From Mycobacterium adipatum (lineage in GTDB: Bacteria; Actinomycetota; Actinomycetes; Mycobacteriales; Mycobacteriaceae), in assembly GCF_001644575.1 (NCBI RefSeq), contig NZ_CP015596.1, positions 4,402,001-4,466,000 of the forward strand: a stretch of 64,000 nucleotides of DNA, in the 5' to 3' direction. Position numbers and translations under genes: made by a program. Of this stretch, positions 17,825 to 28,967 are shown in pieces. The notes under the pieces were generated by a model, which did not search any database, was not told the origin of the DNA, and saw only the letters and a program-made list of their open reading frames with translations. The stretch's first letter is position 1; each line of letters opens with the position of its first letter.

Positions 17825-17869
17825 CCGGAAAGTCCCAAAGCCGCGCGGGCACGATGCAAGGATCGACGC

Positions 17870-20158
<2,289 letters not shown>

Positions 20159-20291
20159 TGGGTGACAACCATTATCGTCGCTACGTCGAGCACCTCGCCC
20201 GGCGACACCCGGGTGAGCCGGTGCCCACCGAACGTGAGTACTGGCGGATGCGCCATGCCGCGATCGAGACCAACCCGCAGTCGCGCTGCTG

Positions 20292-21524
20292 CTAGCTGAG
20301 CCGGTACCGGATCGGCAGGTGTTTGAGCCCGCCGACGAAGGTGGTCGCCATGTGCGCCGGTTCGCCGGCCAGCTCGGCGGACTCCAGCCGCGGCAGCAGC
20401 GCGGAGAAGAAGCTGTTGACCTCGAGGCGGGCCAGCGCGGCACCTAGACAGAAGTGCACCCCGTACCCGAAGGAGATGTGCTTGTTGGGGTCCCGGCCGA
20501 TATCGAACCGGAACGGCTCATCGAACACGTCCTCGTCGCGATTGCCGGACACATAGGACAGCAGCACCGATTCGCCCGCCTTGATCCGGGTGCCGCGCAG
20601 GTCGTAGTCGCGCTGCGCGGTCCGCATGAACTCCTTGACCGGCGTGGTCCAGCGGATCATCTCCTCGACCGCCAGCGGCATCAGGCTCATATCGCTGCGC
20701 AACCGGGCCAGCTGATCGGGGTGTTGCAGCAGTGCCGCCATTCCCCCGGAGATGCTCGCGCTGGACGTGTCATGCCCGGCCGCAGCCAGAATCGCGTAGT
20801 ACGAGACGGTTTCGATGTCGTCGAGCGGCTTGCCGTTGATGGTCGCGTTGGCGATGGTGGAGGCCAGATCATCGGTTGGGTTGGCCCGGCGTGACGCGGT
20901 CAGCTCGGTGAAGTACTGGAACATCTCCAGCAGCGCACCCATGCTCTCCTCCATGGTGCCGCGCTGCAGTTCCTCGTCGTCACTGCCGAACAGTTCCTGT
21001 GTCCAGCGCAGCATGGAGGCGAAATCCGACTCCGGCACACCCAGCAGCGTCATGATCATGTACAGCGGGTAGTTGACCGCCACCTGCTGGACGAAGTCAC
21101 ATTCCGGGCCTTCGGCCGCCATCTTGTCGATGAATTGCACCGCCAGTTCATCGGCCCGGTCCTTGAGTGCGCGCATGGCCTTGGGCCGGAACCAGTTTGC
21201 CCCGATCGCCCGGAAATCCCGATGCTGCGGATCGTCCATGTGGATCAGCGTCTTGATGCCGACCGCGGCTTGCTGCTCGTCACCCTGCTTGGTGACCAGG
21301 ACCGGCCGCGGCGAATTGGTGAAGATGTCGTTGGCGCGCTCGATCTCCATGATGTCGGCGTGTTTGGTGATGGCCCAGAACGGGGCGTAGTCCGGCACCT
21401 CCACCCAGGACACCGGCGCGTTGGCACGCAGGTGGGTCAGCGCGGCATGCAGCCCGGCCTCATCGGTGTAGGCCTTCGGGTCCGCCAAGACCTTTGCGGC
21501 GTCGTCCATCGTCGGTGTGCTCAC
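20292..21524 (-). CDS. Cytochrome P450 (catabolic island)
   Basis: A 410-residue soluble P450 with I-helix AAGHDTSSAS, ExxR as EEMIRW and haem loop FGYGVHFCLGAALARLE. It resembles the mycobacterial sterol and lipid P450 group in general form but I cannot assign a CYP family. GTG at 21524 is chosen because GAGGAG lies about 7 nt upstream; longer readings have no ribosome site. It is the last gene of an LLM-SDR-P450 operon behind the palindrome at 23485, so it probably hydroxylates the island substrate. No redox partner gene is near. Confidence 0.88.
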   Translation of the reverse strand: MSTPTMDDAAKVLADPKAYTDEAGLHAALTHLRANAPVSWVEVPDYAPFWAITKHADIMEIERANDIFTNSPRPVLVTKQGDEQQAAVGIKTLIHMDDPQHRDFRAIGANWFRPKAMRALKDRADELAVQFIDKMAAEGPECDFVQQVAVNYPLYMIMTLLGVPESDFASMLRWTQELFGSDDEELQRGTMEESMGALLEMFQYFTELTASRRANPTDDLASTIANATINGKPLDDIETVSYYAILAAAGHDTSSASISGGMAALLQHPDQLARLRSDMSLMPLAVEEMIRWTTPVKEFMRTAQRDYDLRGTRIKAGESVLLSYVSGNRDEDVFDEPFRFDIGRDPNKHISFGYGVHFCLGAALARLEVNSFFSALLPRLESAELAGEPAHMATTFVGGLKHLPIRYRLS

Positions 21525-21546
21525 CGGCGGCTCCTCACTGTTGTCA

Positions 21547-22401
21547 TTACACGTCATCCCCCACCACACCGAGCGCGGACCGAGCACGTTGCTCATAGCC
21601 CTGCCGCGCGGCGGTGTCGAATTCCAGGAACACCTTGTCGGTGCCGACCCGGCGGCTCACCCAACGCCGGCCGCGCGGGCCGAGCAACCCCAGCGGGCCG
21701 AGCACGAACCGGATCCCGCCGGGCACCGTCACATGCGTCTTGGGTTTGTCCAGCGCCCGCACGATGGCCGCGGCGATGTCCTCGGGCTCGACGGGCCGGT
21801 TCGCCCGGTTCTGCGCGGTGCCGGAGATCAACTCGGTGCGGGTGAACGGCGGCATCACCACGCTGACTTCGATACCGCGGCCGGCGAACTCGTCGGCCAT
21901 CGCACTGGACAGGCTGATCACCGCGGATTTCGTCCCGGAGTAGACGGTCTGGCCGGGCACCGGCATCAGCCCGGCCAGCGACGCCACGTTGACGATGTGG
22001 CCGGCGCCGCGCTCGATCATCTCGGGCAGCACCAACTGACACCCGGTGATCACCCCGTAGAAGTTCACCTCGATGGCCGAGCGCAGCGCCTGCTCGGACT
22101 GATCGAGGAATCCGCCGATCGGCATCACCCCGGCATTGTTGATCAACACGTCGATGCGGCCGTCACCGTCGACGCGCGCCCGATTCAGGAAACCCGTGAA
22201 CGACTCGCGGTCGGTGACGTCGAGCGGATGCCCGCTGACCCGGTCATGTCCGAGCGTCGACACCGCGGCCTGCAACGCCTCGACATCACGGTCGCCGATC
22301 ACCACCCGGGCCCCGCGGTCACGCAGCGCCGTGGCGGTGGCATACCCGATGCCCCGGGCGGCACCGGTGATCACCACGGTCCTCCCGCTGATCCTGTCCA
22401 C
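21547..22401 (-). CDS. Short-chain dehydrogenase/reductase
   Basis: A 284-residue classical SDR with ITGAARGIG and YSGTK motifs and the NNAG strand (LINNAGVMP). The tail GPLGLLGPRGRRWVSRRVG and further basic C-terminus are like mycobacterial SDRs acting on lipophilic alcohols. GTG at 22401 is preferred because AGAAGAGG lies 6 nt upstream; an ATG at 22422 would overlap the preceding gene and lacks a ribosome site. It sits between an LLM oxidoreductase and a P450, so oxidation of the P450 product is the likely role. Confidence 0.82.
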   Translation of the reverse strand: MDRISGRTVVITGAARGIGYATATALRDRGARVVIGDRDVEALQAAVSTLGHDRVSGHPLDVTDRESFTGFLNRARVDGDGRIDVLINNAGVMPIGGFLDQSEQALRSAIEVNFYGVITGCQLVLPEMIERGAGHIVNVASLAGLMPVPGQTVYSGTKSAVISLSSAMADEFAGRGIEVSVVMPPFTRTELISGTAQNRANRPVEPEDIAAAIVRALDKPKTHVTVPGGIRFVLGPLGLLGPRGRRWVSRRVGTDKVFLEFDTAARQGYEQRARSALGVVGDDV

Positions 22402-22414
22402 ACCGAACCTCTTC

Positions 22415-23473
22415 TCACCCATCAGCATTGGCATTCACGGTTGCTCGGCGTGACCGAACCTCGTCCAGCACCGCCGCGATCGCGGCTTCCGACATGCCGG
22501 CGGGGAAGCCGGGCAGCACCCGGTCGATGGCGCCCACGCATCGCCGAACCAAAGCCTCTGCCACATCGGGCAATTCGGCAACCACCGCGAACGTCTCGAG
22601 CACCTCATCGTCGAGCAGGGTGGCCATGGTGTCCCACTCCCCCAGCCGGGACAGCCGGTGCAGCTCCTCGTGCAGACCGCCCCAGCCGTGCAGATCGAGC
22701 ACCTTCCGGTAGGCGGGTGTGGACCCATAGAACGCCAGCTGCTTTCGGTGCGCGGCCGCCGACGCCGCGAACTGCTCCTCGGTCTCGCCGGTCACCACGA
22801 ACACCGGGCAGGACAACTCGACGTCCGCCCGGGACCGTCCGGCGGCATCCAGACCGGCCTGCAGCGCGGGAGCGGTCACCTCGTCCAGGTAGCGGCGGGT
22901 GGTGAAGGCGTGCGCGATCAGTCCGTCGCCCACCTCACCCGCCACCCGGGTCATCAGGTCACCGACCGCGGACACGAAGACCTTGGGCACGCCGTGCGGT
23001 TGCGGCTCGGGGGTGAACATCGGCGTCATCAGCTGGTGGCGGTAGAACTCGCCCTCGAAGCTCAGCCGCTCCCCGTTGCACCAGGTGTCCCAGATGGCGT
23101 GCACCGCGGCGACGAACTCACGCATCCGCCGGTCCGGATGGCTCCACGGCATGGAGAAGCGCTTCTCGATGTGCGCCTGCACCTGGGTGCCCAGCCCGAG
23201 GATGAACCTGCCCTGGGCGTAGCTGTTCAGGTCCCAGCCCAGCTGCGCGACCAGCATCGGATTGCGCGCGAAGGCCACCGCGATGCTGGTCCCCAGCTGC
23301 AGCCGCGACGTGTGCTCGGCAGCCAGCAGCAACGGCAGGAACGGGTCGTGATTGATCTCCCCGGTCCAGCATCCGTCGTAGCCCTGCTGCTCGATCTCGC
23401 GTGCCCGCGCCGGGACGGCATTGAGGTCGCTCGGGATACCACGATCGATGCTCAGCCGGGCGACATTACCCAT
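22415..23473 (-). CDS. LLM-class F420-dependent oxidoreductase
   Basis: A 352-residue luciferase-like TIM-barrel protein. GYDGCWTGEINHDPFLPLLL at the start and RFILGLGTQVQAHIEKRF are typical of mycobacterial LLM enzymes of the TIGR03617 kind, which use coenzyme F420. The substrate is unknown; alcohol oxidation or enone reduction are plausible. It heads the LLM-SDR-P450 operon. TAGCCT (TANNNT) lies 7 nt before the ATG and no ribosome site is visible, so the transcript is probably leaderless. The operator-like palindrome 23485-23503 touches this -10 box. Confidence 0.85.
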   Translation of the reverse strand: MGNVARLSIDRGIPSDLNAVPARAREIEQQGYDGCWTGEINHDPFLPLLLAAEHTSRLQLGTSIAVAFARNPMLVAQLGWDLNSYAQGRFILGLGTQVQAHIEKRFSMPWSHPDRRMREFVAAVHAIWDTWCNGERLSFEGEFYRHQLMTPMFTPEPQPHGVPKVFVSAVGDLMTRVAGEVGDGLIAHAFTTRRYLDEVTAPALQAGLDAAGRSRADVELSCPVFVVTGETEEQFAASAAAHRKQLAFYGSTPAYRKVLDLHGWGGLHEELHRLSRLGEWDTMATLLDDEVLETFAVVAELPDVAEALVRRCVGAIDRVLPGFPAGMSEAAIAAVLDEVRSRRATVNANADG

Positions 23474-23484
23474 GCGGGGGAGGC

Positions 23485-23503
23485 TACAGTAAGCACTTCA
23501 GTA
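23485..23503. promoter_or_regulatory. Island operator site A (TACNGTAA-N3-TTACNGTA family)
   Basis: TACAGTAAGCACTTCAGTA lies between the divergent LLM operon and the carboxyltransferase gene. The left half fits perfectly; the right half has two mismatches. It overlaps the -10 box TAGCCT (minus strand, 23486-23481). Confidence 0.6.
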
Positions 23504-23546
23504 TGGTCAACGAACCGACGACGGTCACCGAGAACAGGACTCCTGT

Positions 23547-25043
23547 ATGACGAACACGCCCGACTGGCAGGAAACCCTCGACGATTTGGAGCGTCGTCGC
23601 GAGCACACGCTGGCCATGGGTGGACCTGACCGTGTCGCCAAGCATCGCGCCAAGGGCAAGCTCGACGTCCGCGCCCGCATAGACCGCCTACTGGATCCCG
23701 ACACGTTCCGTGAGTTCGGTACGTTCGCCGGCGGGGAGATCGCCGCGGACGGGATCGTCACCGGCTCCGGACTGATCAACGGATCGCCGGTGATGGTGGG
23801 CGCGGAGGATTTCACCACCCTGGCCGGGAGCATCGGCTCGACCGGCAACGCCAAGCGCTACCGGTTGGCCGAACTCGCCGTGCGCGACAAGATCCCGTTG
23901 GTGATGCTGCTGGAGGGCGCCGGATTCCGGCCCACCGGAGCGCATTACGGCCGCACGCCCACCGACCTCATCGCGCAGGCGCAATGCTCGGGCCGGGTGC
24001 CCACGGTGGCCGCCGTGCTCGGTCCCTCGGCCGGCCACGGCGCGCTGGTCGCGCCGGTCAGCGACTTCCGGATCATGAGCAGTCAGGGCGCCATCTTCAC
24101 CGCCGGGCCACCGGTGGTGCGGGAGTCCACCGGTGAGGAGATCACCAAGGAGGACCTCGGCGGGCCGAGCGTCGCCCTGCACAGCGGTGTCATCCACAAC
24201 CACGCGGACACCGACGAGGCCGTCATCGACGATATCCGCCGCTACCTGTCGTACTTTCCGTCCAGCGCATGGTCATATCCCGAACCGCTGCCCTTCGACG
24301 AGGACGCCGCCCCGCGGCCCACCCCGGAACTGCTGGAGATCATCTCCCGCGACAACCGGCGGGTCTACAACATGCGGTCGGTGCTCGACGTCGTCTTCGA
24401 CAACAACGACTGGTTCGAGGTGCAACCGCAGTTCGGTAAGGCGATCGTCTGCGCGCTGGCCCATCTCGGCGGGCACCCGGTCGCCGTGGTCGCCAACCAA
24501 CCGAACGTGCTGGCCGGCTCCATCGACGCCGACGCCGCCGACAAGGCCGCGCATTTCATCATGGTGGCCGACTCCTTCCACCTGCCGATCGTCTTCCTGG
24601 CCGACAATCCGGGCATGCTGCCGGGCAGCCGCTCCGAGAAGACCGGCGTGCTGCGGGCCGGGGCCCGGATGTTCGCCGCGCAGACCGCGGCGACCACACT
24701 CAAGCTGCACGTGACCTTGCGCAAGGCGTACGGTTTCGGCTCAATGGTGATGTCGCTGTTGGGATTCGACGGCCAGGAGGCGACGTTCGCGTTCCCGGGT
24801 GCGACGATGGGCGCGATGAGCGCCGCGGCGCTGTCCAGAGCCTCGCACGCCGAGTCGGATCTGTCGGCGCTGCTGCGGGAGGCCGAGCTGACCGCGTCCT
24901 ACCGCTCCGCGGATCACCTCGGCTTCGACGAGCTGATCGATCCTCGCGAGACCCGCGATCAGCTGCTCGCCGCGTTGCAGCGCGGGTTGCGGTCCCGGCA
25001 GGCCGCGGCCGAGCCGGTACGGCGCACCGTCATCCTCCCCTAG
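23547..25043 (+). CDS. Acyl-CoA carboxylase carboxyltransferase (AccD-like)
   Basis: A 498-residue crotonase-fold carboxyltransferase with N- and C-terminal halves; GAGFRPTGAHYGRTPTD and the oxyanion-type glycine segments in both halves are visible. It should transfer CO2 from biotin to an acyl-CoA, or act as a decarboxylase-like relative. No biotin carboxylase or biotin carrier gene is adjacent, so the partner must be encoded elsewhere. The ATG has ACAGGAC about 9 nt upstream. The stop codon is one base from the left end of an insertion sequence. Confidence 0.82.
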   Translation: MTNTPDWQETLDDLERRREHTLAMGGPDRVAKHRAKGKLDVRARIDRLLDPDTFREFGTFAGGEIAADGIVTGSGLINGSPVMVGAEDFTTLAGSIGSTGNAKRYRLAELAVRDKIPLVMLLEGAGFRPTGAHYGRTPTDLIAQAQCSGRVPTVAAVLGPSAGHGALVAPVSDFRIMSSQGAIFTAGPPVVRESTGEEITKEDLGGPSVALHSGVIHNHADTDEAVIDDIRRYLSYFPSSAWSYPEPLPFDEDAAPRPTPELLEIISRDNRRVYNMRSVLDVVFDNNDWFEVQPQFGKAIVCALAHLGGHPVAVVANQPNVLAGSIDADAADKAAHFIMVADSFHLPIVFLADNPGMLPGSRSEKTGVLRAGARMFAAQTAATTLKLHVTLRKAYGFGSMVMSLLGFDGQEATFAFPGATMGAMSAAALSRASHAESDLSALLREAELTASYRSADHLGFDELIDPRETRDQLLAALQRGLRSRQAAAEPVRRTVILP

Positions 25044-25044
25044 C

Positions 25045-26448
25045 GATTTGTGGAGTTTTAGCCGCAATGGTTCCGGTGTCCGGTTTCGGGACATCGCTGA
25101 CACATGTATGTCTCGGGACATCGCTGACACCTGAGTAGGGCCGCGACCAGGATGGTTCATGGCCCAGAAGGTGACGGCGATGGACATTCGCATGGCTGCG
25201 GCGTTGGCCGGGCAGATCGACAATGTGGCGGAGTTCTGCCGCCGCGAGAACATCTCCCGAGAGACGTTCTACAAGTGGCGACGACGGTTCCTGCAGCACG
25301 GCCTGGCCGGGCTGCAGGACCTGTCGCGGCGCCCGCGTCGGTGCCCAGGGCAGAGCAGCGCGGTGGTAGAGAAGCTGGTCCTGGATCGCCGGCAGCGGTT
25401 GCTTGACCAAGGCGTTGATCATGGGCCGGAATCCATCGTGTGGTCACTGCGCGACGACAGTACTGTCGATGCCGCGCTGGTGCCTTCACGATCGACGGTG
25501 TGGCGGATCCTGACTCGCCATAGCATGATCACCCCGCAGCCGCAGAAACGGCCGAAATCAGCGACCAAACGCTTCTGCTTCACCCGACCCAACGAGTGTT
25601 GGCAGTCGGACTGGACGCAATGGCAACTCGCCGATGGCACCCACGTCGCGATCGCAGGCACCCTCGATGATCACTCCCGGTACCTGGTCGGGCTGCACGC
25701 GGCCACCGGTGATGCCGACGGGGAGCTGGTCTGGGCAGTCATCATGGCCGGTATCTGGGAGTGCGGGATTCCGGCAATGTCGTTGACAGACAACGGCTCC
25801 GTTTACACCGGTCGCCTGCGCGGCCACGAGTCAGCCTTCGAGATCAACCTGCGCACGCTGGGGACCCAGACCATCAACTCCACCCCGTATCACCCGCAGA
25901 CCTGCGGCAAGATCGAACGGTTCTGGCAGACCCTGAAGAAATGGCTGCGGGCCCAGAGGGCGCCGATGACCATCGCTGAACTCAATACGCTTTTGGACGC
26001 GTTCCGCGATTTCTACAACCATCACCGTCGCCACCGTGCCCACCGCGGGGTGACGCCGGCGGCCGTATTCAGCGCCACCGTATCCGCTCGCCCAGCACCC
26101 CGGCCGCTGCCGGGACCGGTCTTTGTCACCTGCAACGTCGTCGATAAGAAAACCGGACGACTCAACGTGGGCCCCTACGACGTCAATGTCGGGCTGCGGT
26201 GGGCCGGGCACCAATGCCACGCCATCCGCGACGGCGACCACATCACGATCTTCAGCGGAAACCGACTCGTGCGCACACTGGTCGCCAACCCCAAACGCAG
26301 ATATCAACCCGGCGACAAGACCACCCGCAGCTATCGCACTCGCGAGCCCCAACCGGCACCATAAGTGTCAGCGATGTCCCGAGACATATGTGTCAGCGAT
26401 GTCCCGAGACACGACACCGTAACCATTCCGGCTAAAACTCCACAAATC
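25045..26448. mobile_element. IS481-family insertion sequence with long inverted repeats
   Basis: The element is about 1.40 kb. The left arm (25045-25130) and right arm (26365-26448) are inverted copies with a handful of mismatches and one indel; the outer 36 bases differ at two positions. Each arm also carries two direct copies of TCGGGACATCGCTGACAC, giving four copies in the element. One transposase gene fills the centre. I could not find a clear target-site duplication. It sits exactly between the stop codon of the carboxyltransferase gene and the last codon of the convergent LLM gene. Confidence 0.85.
25159..26364 (+). CDS. IS481-family transposase
   Basis: A 401-residue DDE transposase. 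An N-terminal helix-turn-helix (FCRRENISRETFYKWRRRF) is followed by an integrase core with the first Asp in CWQSDWTQW, the second in SLTDNGSVY and the Glu in GKIERFWQTLKKW, so the catalytic triad is intact. The stop codon TAA directly abuts the right inverted repeat. The gene shows no frameshift and may be active. Confidence 0.93.
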   Translation: MAQKVTAMDIRMAAALAGQIDNVAEFCRRENISRETFYKWRRRFLQHGLAGLQDLSRRPRRCPGQSSAVVEKLVLDRRQRLLDQGVDHGPESIVWSLRDDSTVDAALVPSRSTVWRILTRHSMITPQPQKRPKSATKRFCFTRPNECWQSDWTQWQLADGTHVAIAGTLDDHSRYLVGLHAATGDADGELVWAVIMAGIWECGIPAMSLTDNGSVYTGRLRGHESAFEINLRTLGTQTINSTPYHPQTCGKIERFWQTLKKWLRAQRAPMTIAELNTLLDAFRDFYNHHRRHRAHRGVTPAAVFSATVSARPAPRPLPGPVFVTCNVVDKKTGRLNVGPYDVNVGLRWAGHQCHAIRDGDHITIFSGNRLVRTLVANPKRRYQPGDKTTRSYRTREPQPAP

Positions 26449-27484
26449 ACCGGCGATAGGCCGTGACGATCGGCTCCAGCTCGTCGGGGGTGGCGCCGTG
26501 CAGGATGACCGCGTCCGCGCCGTAGTCGAATTCCTTGCGAATCCGGTCCACGCACTGCTGCGCCGAGCCGGTGGCCGAGGGTTCCAGCCACTCGTCCGGG
26601 ATCAGCGTCGCAATGTGCTCGATCTGCGCGGCGGTGGCCTTGTGGTCGATGCCGCCCGCCACCGACTGCACCACCTCATCGGCGCGGAAACGTTGCAGCA
26701 CAGCGGGATCCCAGTTGTTGGTGCTCACCAGCAGATCACCATAGCCCTGGAGGTAGGTGGCCAGCCGGGCCACGGTCTTCTTCAGCCGCAGTTCCTCGGG
26801 CAGATGGTCGCCGACGGTGGCGAAGCACGACCAGACCCGCACACTGTCGGGGTCGCGGCCGGCCTGTTCGGCGGCGTCCTTCACGATCTTGACCGCGCGC
26901 TGCAGTGTCTCGGGGGTGAAGTAGGTGTGCAGGATGACGTCGTCGAACTCTCGGCCACCCAGCGCGAGGGTCTGCGGACCGAACGCCACGATCGCCAGCC
27001 GAATGTCCTCGCGGAAGTCGGAGTCCAGGAACAGCAATGGGTACGTGCCGATCGGGCCGTCATGGTTGAAGATCAGCTCGCCGTGCCAGAGCCGGCGCAT
27101 CACCTGCGCGAAGTCCTCCATCTGGGCCGTGGTCACCGCCGGTACCCCGAACGCTCCGTAGATGGCGGCGATACCGCGGCCCAGGCCCAGGGTGAATCGC
27201 CCGCCGGACAGCCGGTGCATGGTGGTGGCCCACGATCCGGTGATCAGCGGGTGCCGGGTGTTGTGGTTGGTCGCCCCGGTCGCGATCTGCATCCTGCTGG
27301 TGACCGCGAGCGCGGCCCCGGTCAGCGAGGACGCCTCCTTGACGTTCCACCGTTCGGAGATGAATCCGGTGCCGAAGCCGAGTTCCTCGCCGCGGCGCGC
27401 CTCGTCCATCAGCGTGGCCGGGCCCTCACCACCCGCGCCGGCCAGCAGGTAGTAACCGAGTTCATCGAGGACACGTTCGCTCAC
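26447..27484 (-). CDS. LLM-class F420-dependent oxidoreductase
   Basis: A 345-residue luciferase-like monooxygenase-fold protein (LGYYLLAGAGGEGPATLMDE at the start, then GGRFTLGLGRGI). It belongs to the TIGR03857-like mycobacterial F420 group. GTG at 27484 overlaps the stop of the SnoaL-like gene as GTGA. Two bases of its TGA stop codon lie inside the terminal repeat of the adjacent insertion sequence, so the present C-terminus may have been set by the insertion. It is the last gene of a kinase-SnoaL-LLM operon. Confidence 0.83.
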   Translation of the reverse strand: MSERVLDELGYYLLAGAGGEGPATLMDEARRGEELGFGTGFISERWNVKEASSLTGAALAVTSRMQIATGATNHNTRHPLITGSWATTMHRLSGGRFTLGLGRGIAAIYGAFGVPAVTTAQMEDFAQVMRRLWHGELIFNHDGPIGTYPLLFLDSDFREDIRLAIVAFGPQTLALGGREFDDVILHTYFTPETLQRAVKIVKDAAEQAGRDPDSVRVWSCFATVGDHLPEELRLKKTVARLATYLQGYGDLLVSTNNWDPAVLQRFRADEVVQSVAGGIDHKATAAQIEHIATLIPDEWLEPSATGSAQQCVDRIRKEFDYGADAVILHGATPDELEPIVTAYRR

Positions 27485-27849
27485 GCCCACACTCCTTGTT
27501 TGTAGCCACAATTCCAGACCTCGGTGATACGACCGTCGACCACCCGGAAGATCTCCATGCTGCCGATCGTGATCTCGGCGCCGTCGGTGGTCCGCATCGG
27601 CGACTGGTACACGATCGCGACGTGTTCGTCGTCGGCGACCACGAGCTTCAGGTCGAAGCGGATGCTCTCGAACATCCCACAGTGGTCGACGACGCGGTTG
27701 ACGGCCTCCTCGTGGCTGAGCACCTTCACCTCCCCCACATCGTGACGGGTGACGGTGTCGCCCAACAGTTCATCGGCCAGCACGAAGTCCCGTTCGTTCC
27801 AGACCACCAGGTTGTACAGCTCGACGACCTCCCGGGCGGTGCGGGTCAC
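27481..27849 (-). CDS. SnoaL/NTF2-like protein
   Basis: A 122-residue cone-shaped fold protein (REVVELYNLVVWNERDF, HEEAVNRVVDHCGMF, VVDGRITEVWNC). Family members are small cyclases, isomerases or dehydratases, or binding proteins, acting on hydrophobic rings. The function here is unknown. Its GTG start overlaps the kinase stop as GTGA and its stop overlaps the LLM start as GTGA, so the three are translated together. Confidence 0.75.
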   Translation of the reverse strand: MTRTAREVVELYNLVVWNERDFVLADELLGDTVTRHDVGEVKVLSHEEAVNRVVDHCGMFESIRFDLKLVVADDEHVAIVYQSPMRTTDGAEITIGSMEIFRVVDGRITEVWNCGYKQGVWA

Positions 27850-28901
27850 GAGAACTCCTCCAGTGCCCCGATGTCCTCGATGGCTGCCACCGCACGATCG
27901 ATCAACGTCACACAGAGTTGTCGGGACCGTTCGGGCACCACATCCCAGGTCAGCAGCGCGACCACCGGCATGTACAGCAGCAGAGCCACCCCGAAGCGGT
28001 AATGCCGCCATGCCTCGTCGAACCCGTAATCGGTGACACCACGCCGTTCCAGCGCGGCGATGTAGTCGCGCACCAGTGTTTCGTCGTGGCCGCGGCGCGC
28101 GGCGGTTGGCAGGCCCTGGCTGACCAGGTAGGCGATATCGGCGGCCCCCGCCCCTCGCACCGCCAGCTGGAAGTCGACGATCTTGAGCTCATCGCCTCGG
28201 AAGAACATGTTGTCGGCACGAATGTCTCCGTGCAGCAACATCGATCGCGCCGACAATGCGCTCAACGCCTGCGGCGCCAGCTCGCCGAAGCCATCGGCGA
28301 AGTCCGCGACCGCGGGCGGAACCGACCGGTCGGTCTTGTCCAGATACATCTGCCATCCCGGGGTGAAGGCCGGCAGGAACAGATCACGGGTCAGCTGATT
28401 GTCGATGAGCGGGAACTCCTGCAGGACAGCAGAGTCGGCCTCATGCTCCGACCAGGCGTGCAGGTCGGCCAGCACCCCGACGCACAACCGGGCACGGTCC
28501 ACCGAAAGCCCGGCCAGGTGATCGGCGTTGTCCCAGTCCTGCAGATCCTCGAGCACCAGCACGAAGGAGTAGCCCTCGATGCGGGCGATGTGGCAGTGCG
28601 CCGTCGACATCGGCGCCGCCGGCGCGATGTGCCGGTAGAACGCGAGTTCCCGGCGGTAGCCACCGAGCAGTTCCATCCCCCCGCGCGCCTCTGAATCCGC
28701 GGGAAGTTTCACGATCATCGAGGCCGGCAGCCCGTCGCCGCGCAGCGACAATCGGTACAGCCGCGCCGAGAAGCCGGTGTCCTCGGCGATGCGTTCGGCA
28801 CGGACATCGGTCACCGGCATCGCGATCGCCTCGGCCAGCCACTGCGCGGTCACCTCGTCGATGCTCGACGGGACCCGCGCGGGCACAGCGGGTGATGTCA
28901 T
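27846..28901 (-). CDS. Aminoglycoside-phosphotransferase-like kinase (ecdysteroid-kinase type)
   Basis: A 351-residue protein-kinase-fold enzyme. The catalytic loop HGDIRADN and the metal-binding IVDFQ are present, as is SMIVKLP for the ATP lysine. The sequence looks like the APH/EcKinase group, which phosphorylates small hydroxylated molecules including steroids in insects, rather than antibiotics. In this context phosphorylation of a sterol- or terpene-like alcohol is possible but unproven. ATG at 28901 has GGAGG upstream. It heads the operon and is divergent from a TetR gene across a palindrome. Confidence 0.78.
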   Translation of the reverse strand: MTSPAVPARVPSSIDEVTAQWLAEAIAMPVTDVRAERIAEDTGFSARLYRLSLRGDGLPASMIVKLPADSEARGGMELLGGYRRELAFYRHIAPAAPMSTAHCHIARIEGYSFVLVLEDLQDWDNADHLAGLSVDRARLCVGVLADLHAWSEHEADSAVLQEFPLIDNQLTRDLFLPAFTPGWQMYLDKTDRSVPPAVADFADGFGELAPQALSALSARSMLLHGDIRADNMFFRGDELKIVDFQLAVRGAGAADIAYLVSQGLPTAARRGHDETLVRDYIAALERRGVTDYGFDEAWRHYRFGVALLLYMPVVALLTWDVVPERSRQLCVTLIDRAVAAIEDIGALEEFS

Positions 28902-28930
28902 CCTTGACCTCCGCAGAAATTTGACGCTGA

Positions 28931-28947
28931 ACAAGTAAGTTAGTTGT
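28931..28947. promoter_or_regulatory. TetR operator candidate between kinase operon and tetR
   Basis: ACAAGTAAGTTAGTTGT is a 17-bp palindrome (ACAANTAA-N-TTANTTGT) with one mismatched pair. It is 9 nt upstream of the -10 box of the divergent TetR gene and 30 nt from the kinase ATG. It differs from the island-wide palindrome, so the local TetR (28968-29585) is the likely binder. Confidence 0.55.
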
Positions 28948-28955
28948 CAGGCGTT

Positions 28956-28961
28956 TAATAT
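28956..28961 (+). promoter_or_regulatory. -10 box TAATAT of the leaderless tetR gene
   Basis: TAATAT is a near-ideal -10 hexamer and ends 6 nt before the GTG at 28968. No ribosome site precedes the GTG, so the transcript probably starts at the codon. Confidence 0.5.
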
Positions 28962-28967
28962 GCAAGA

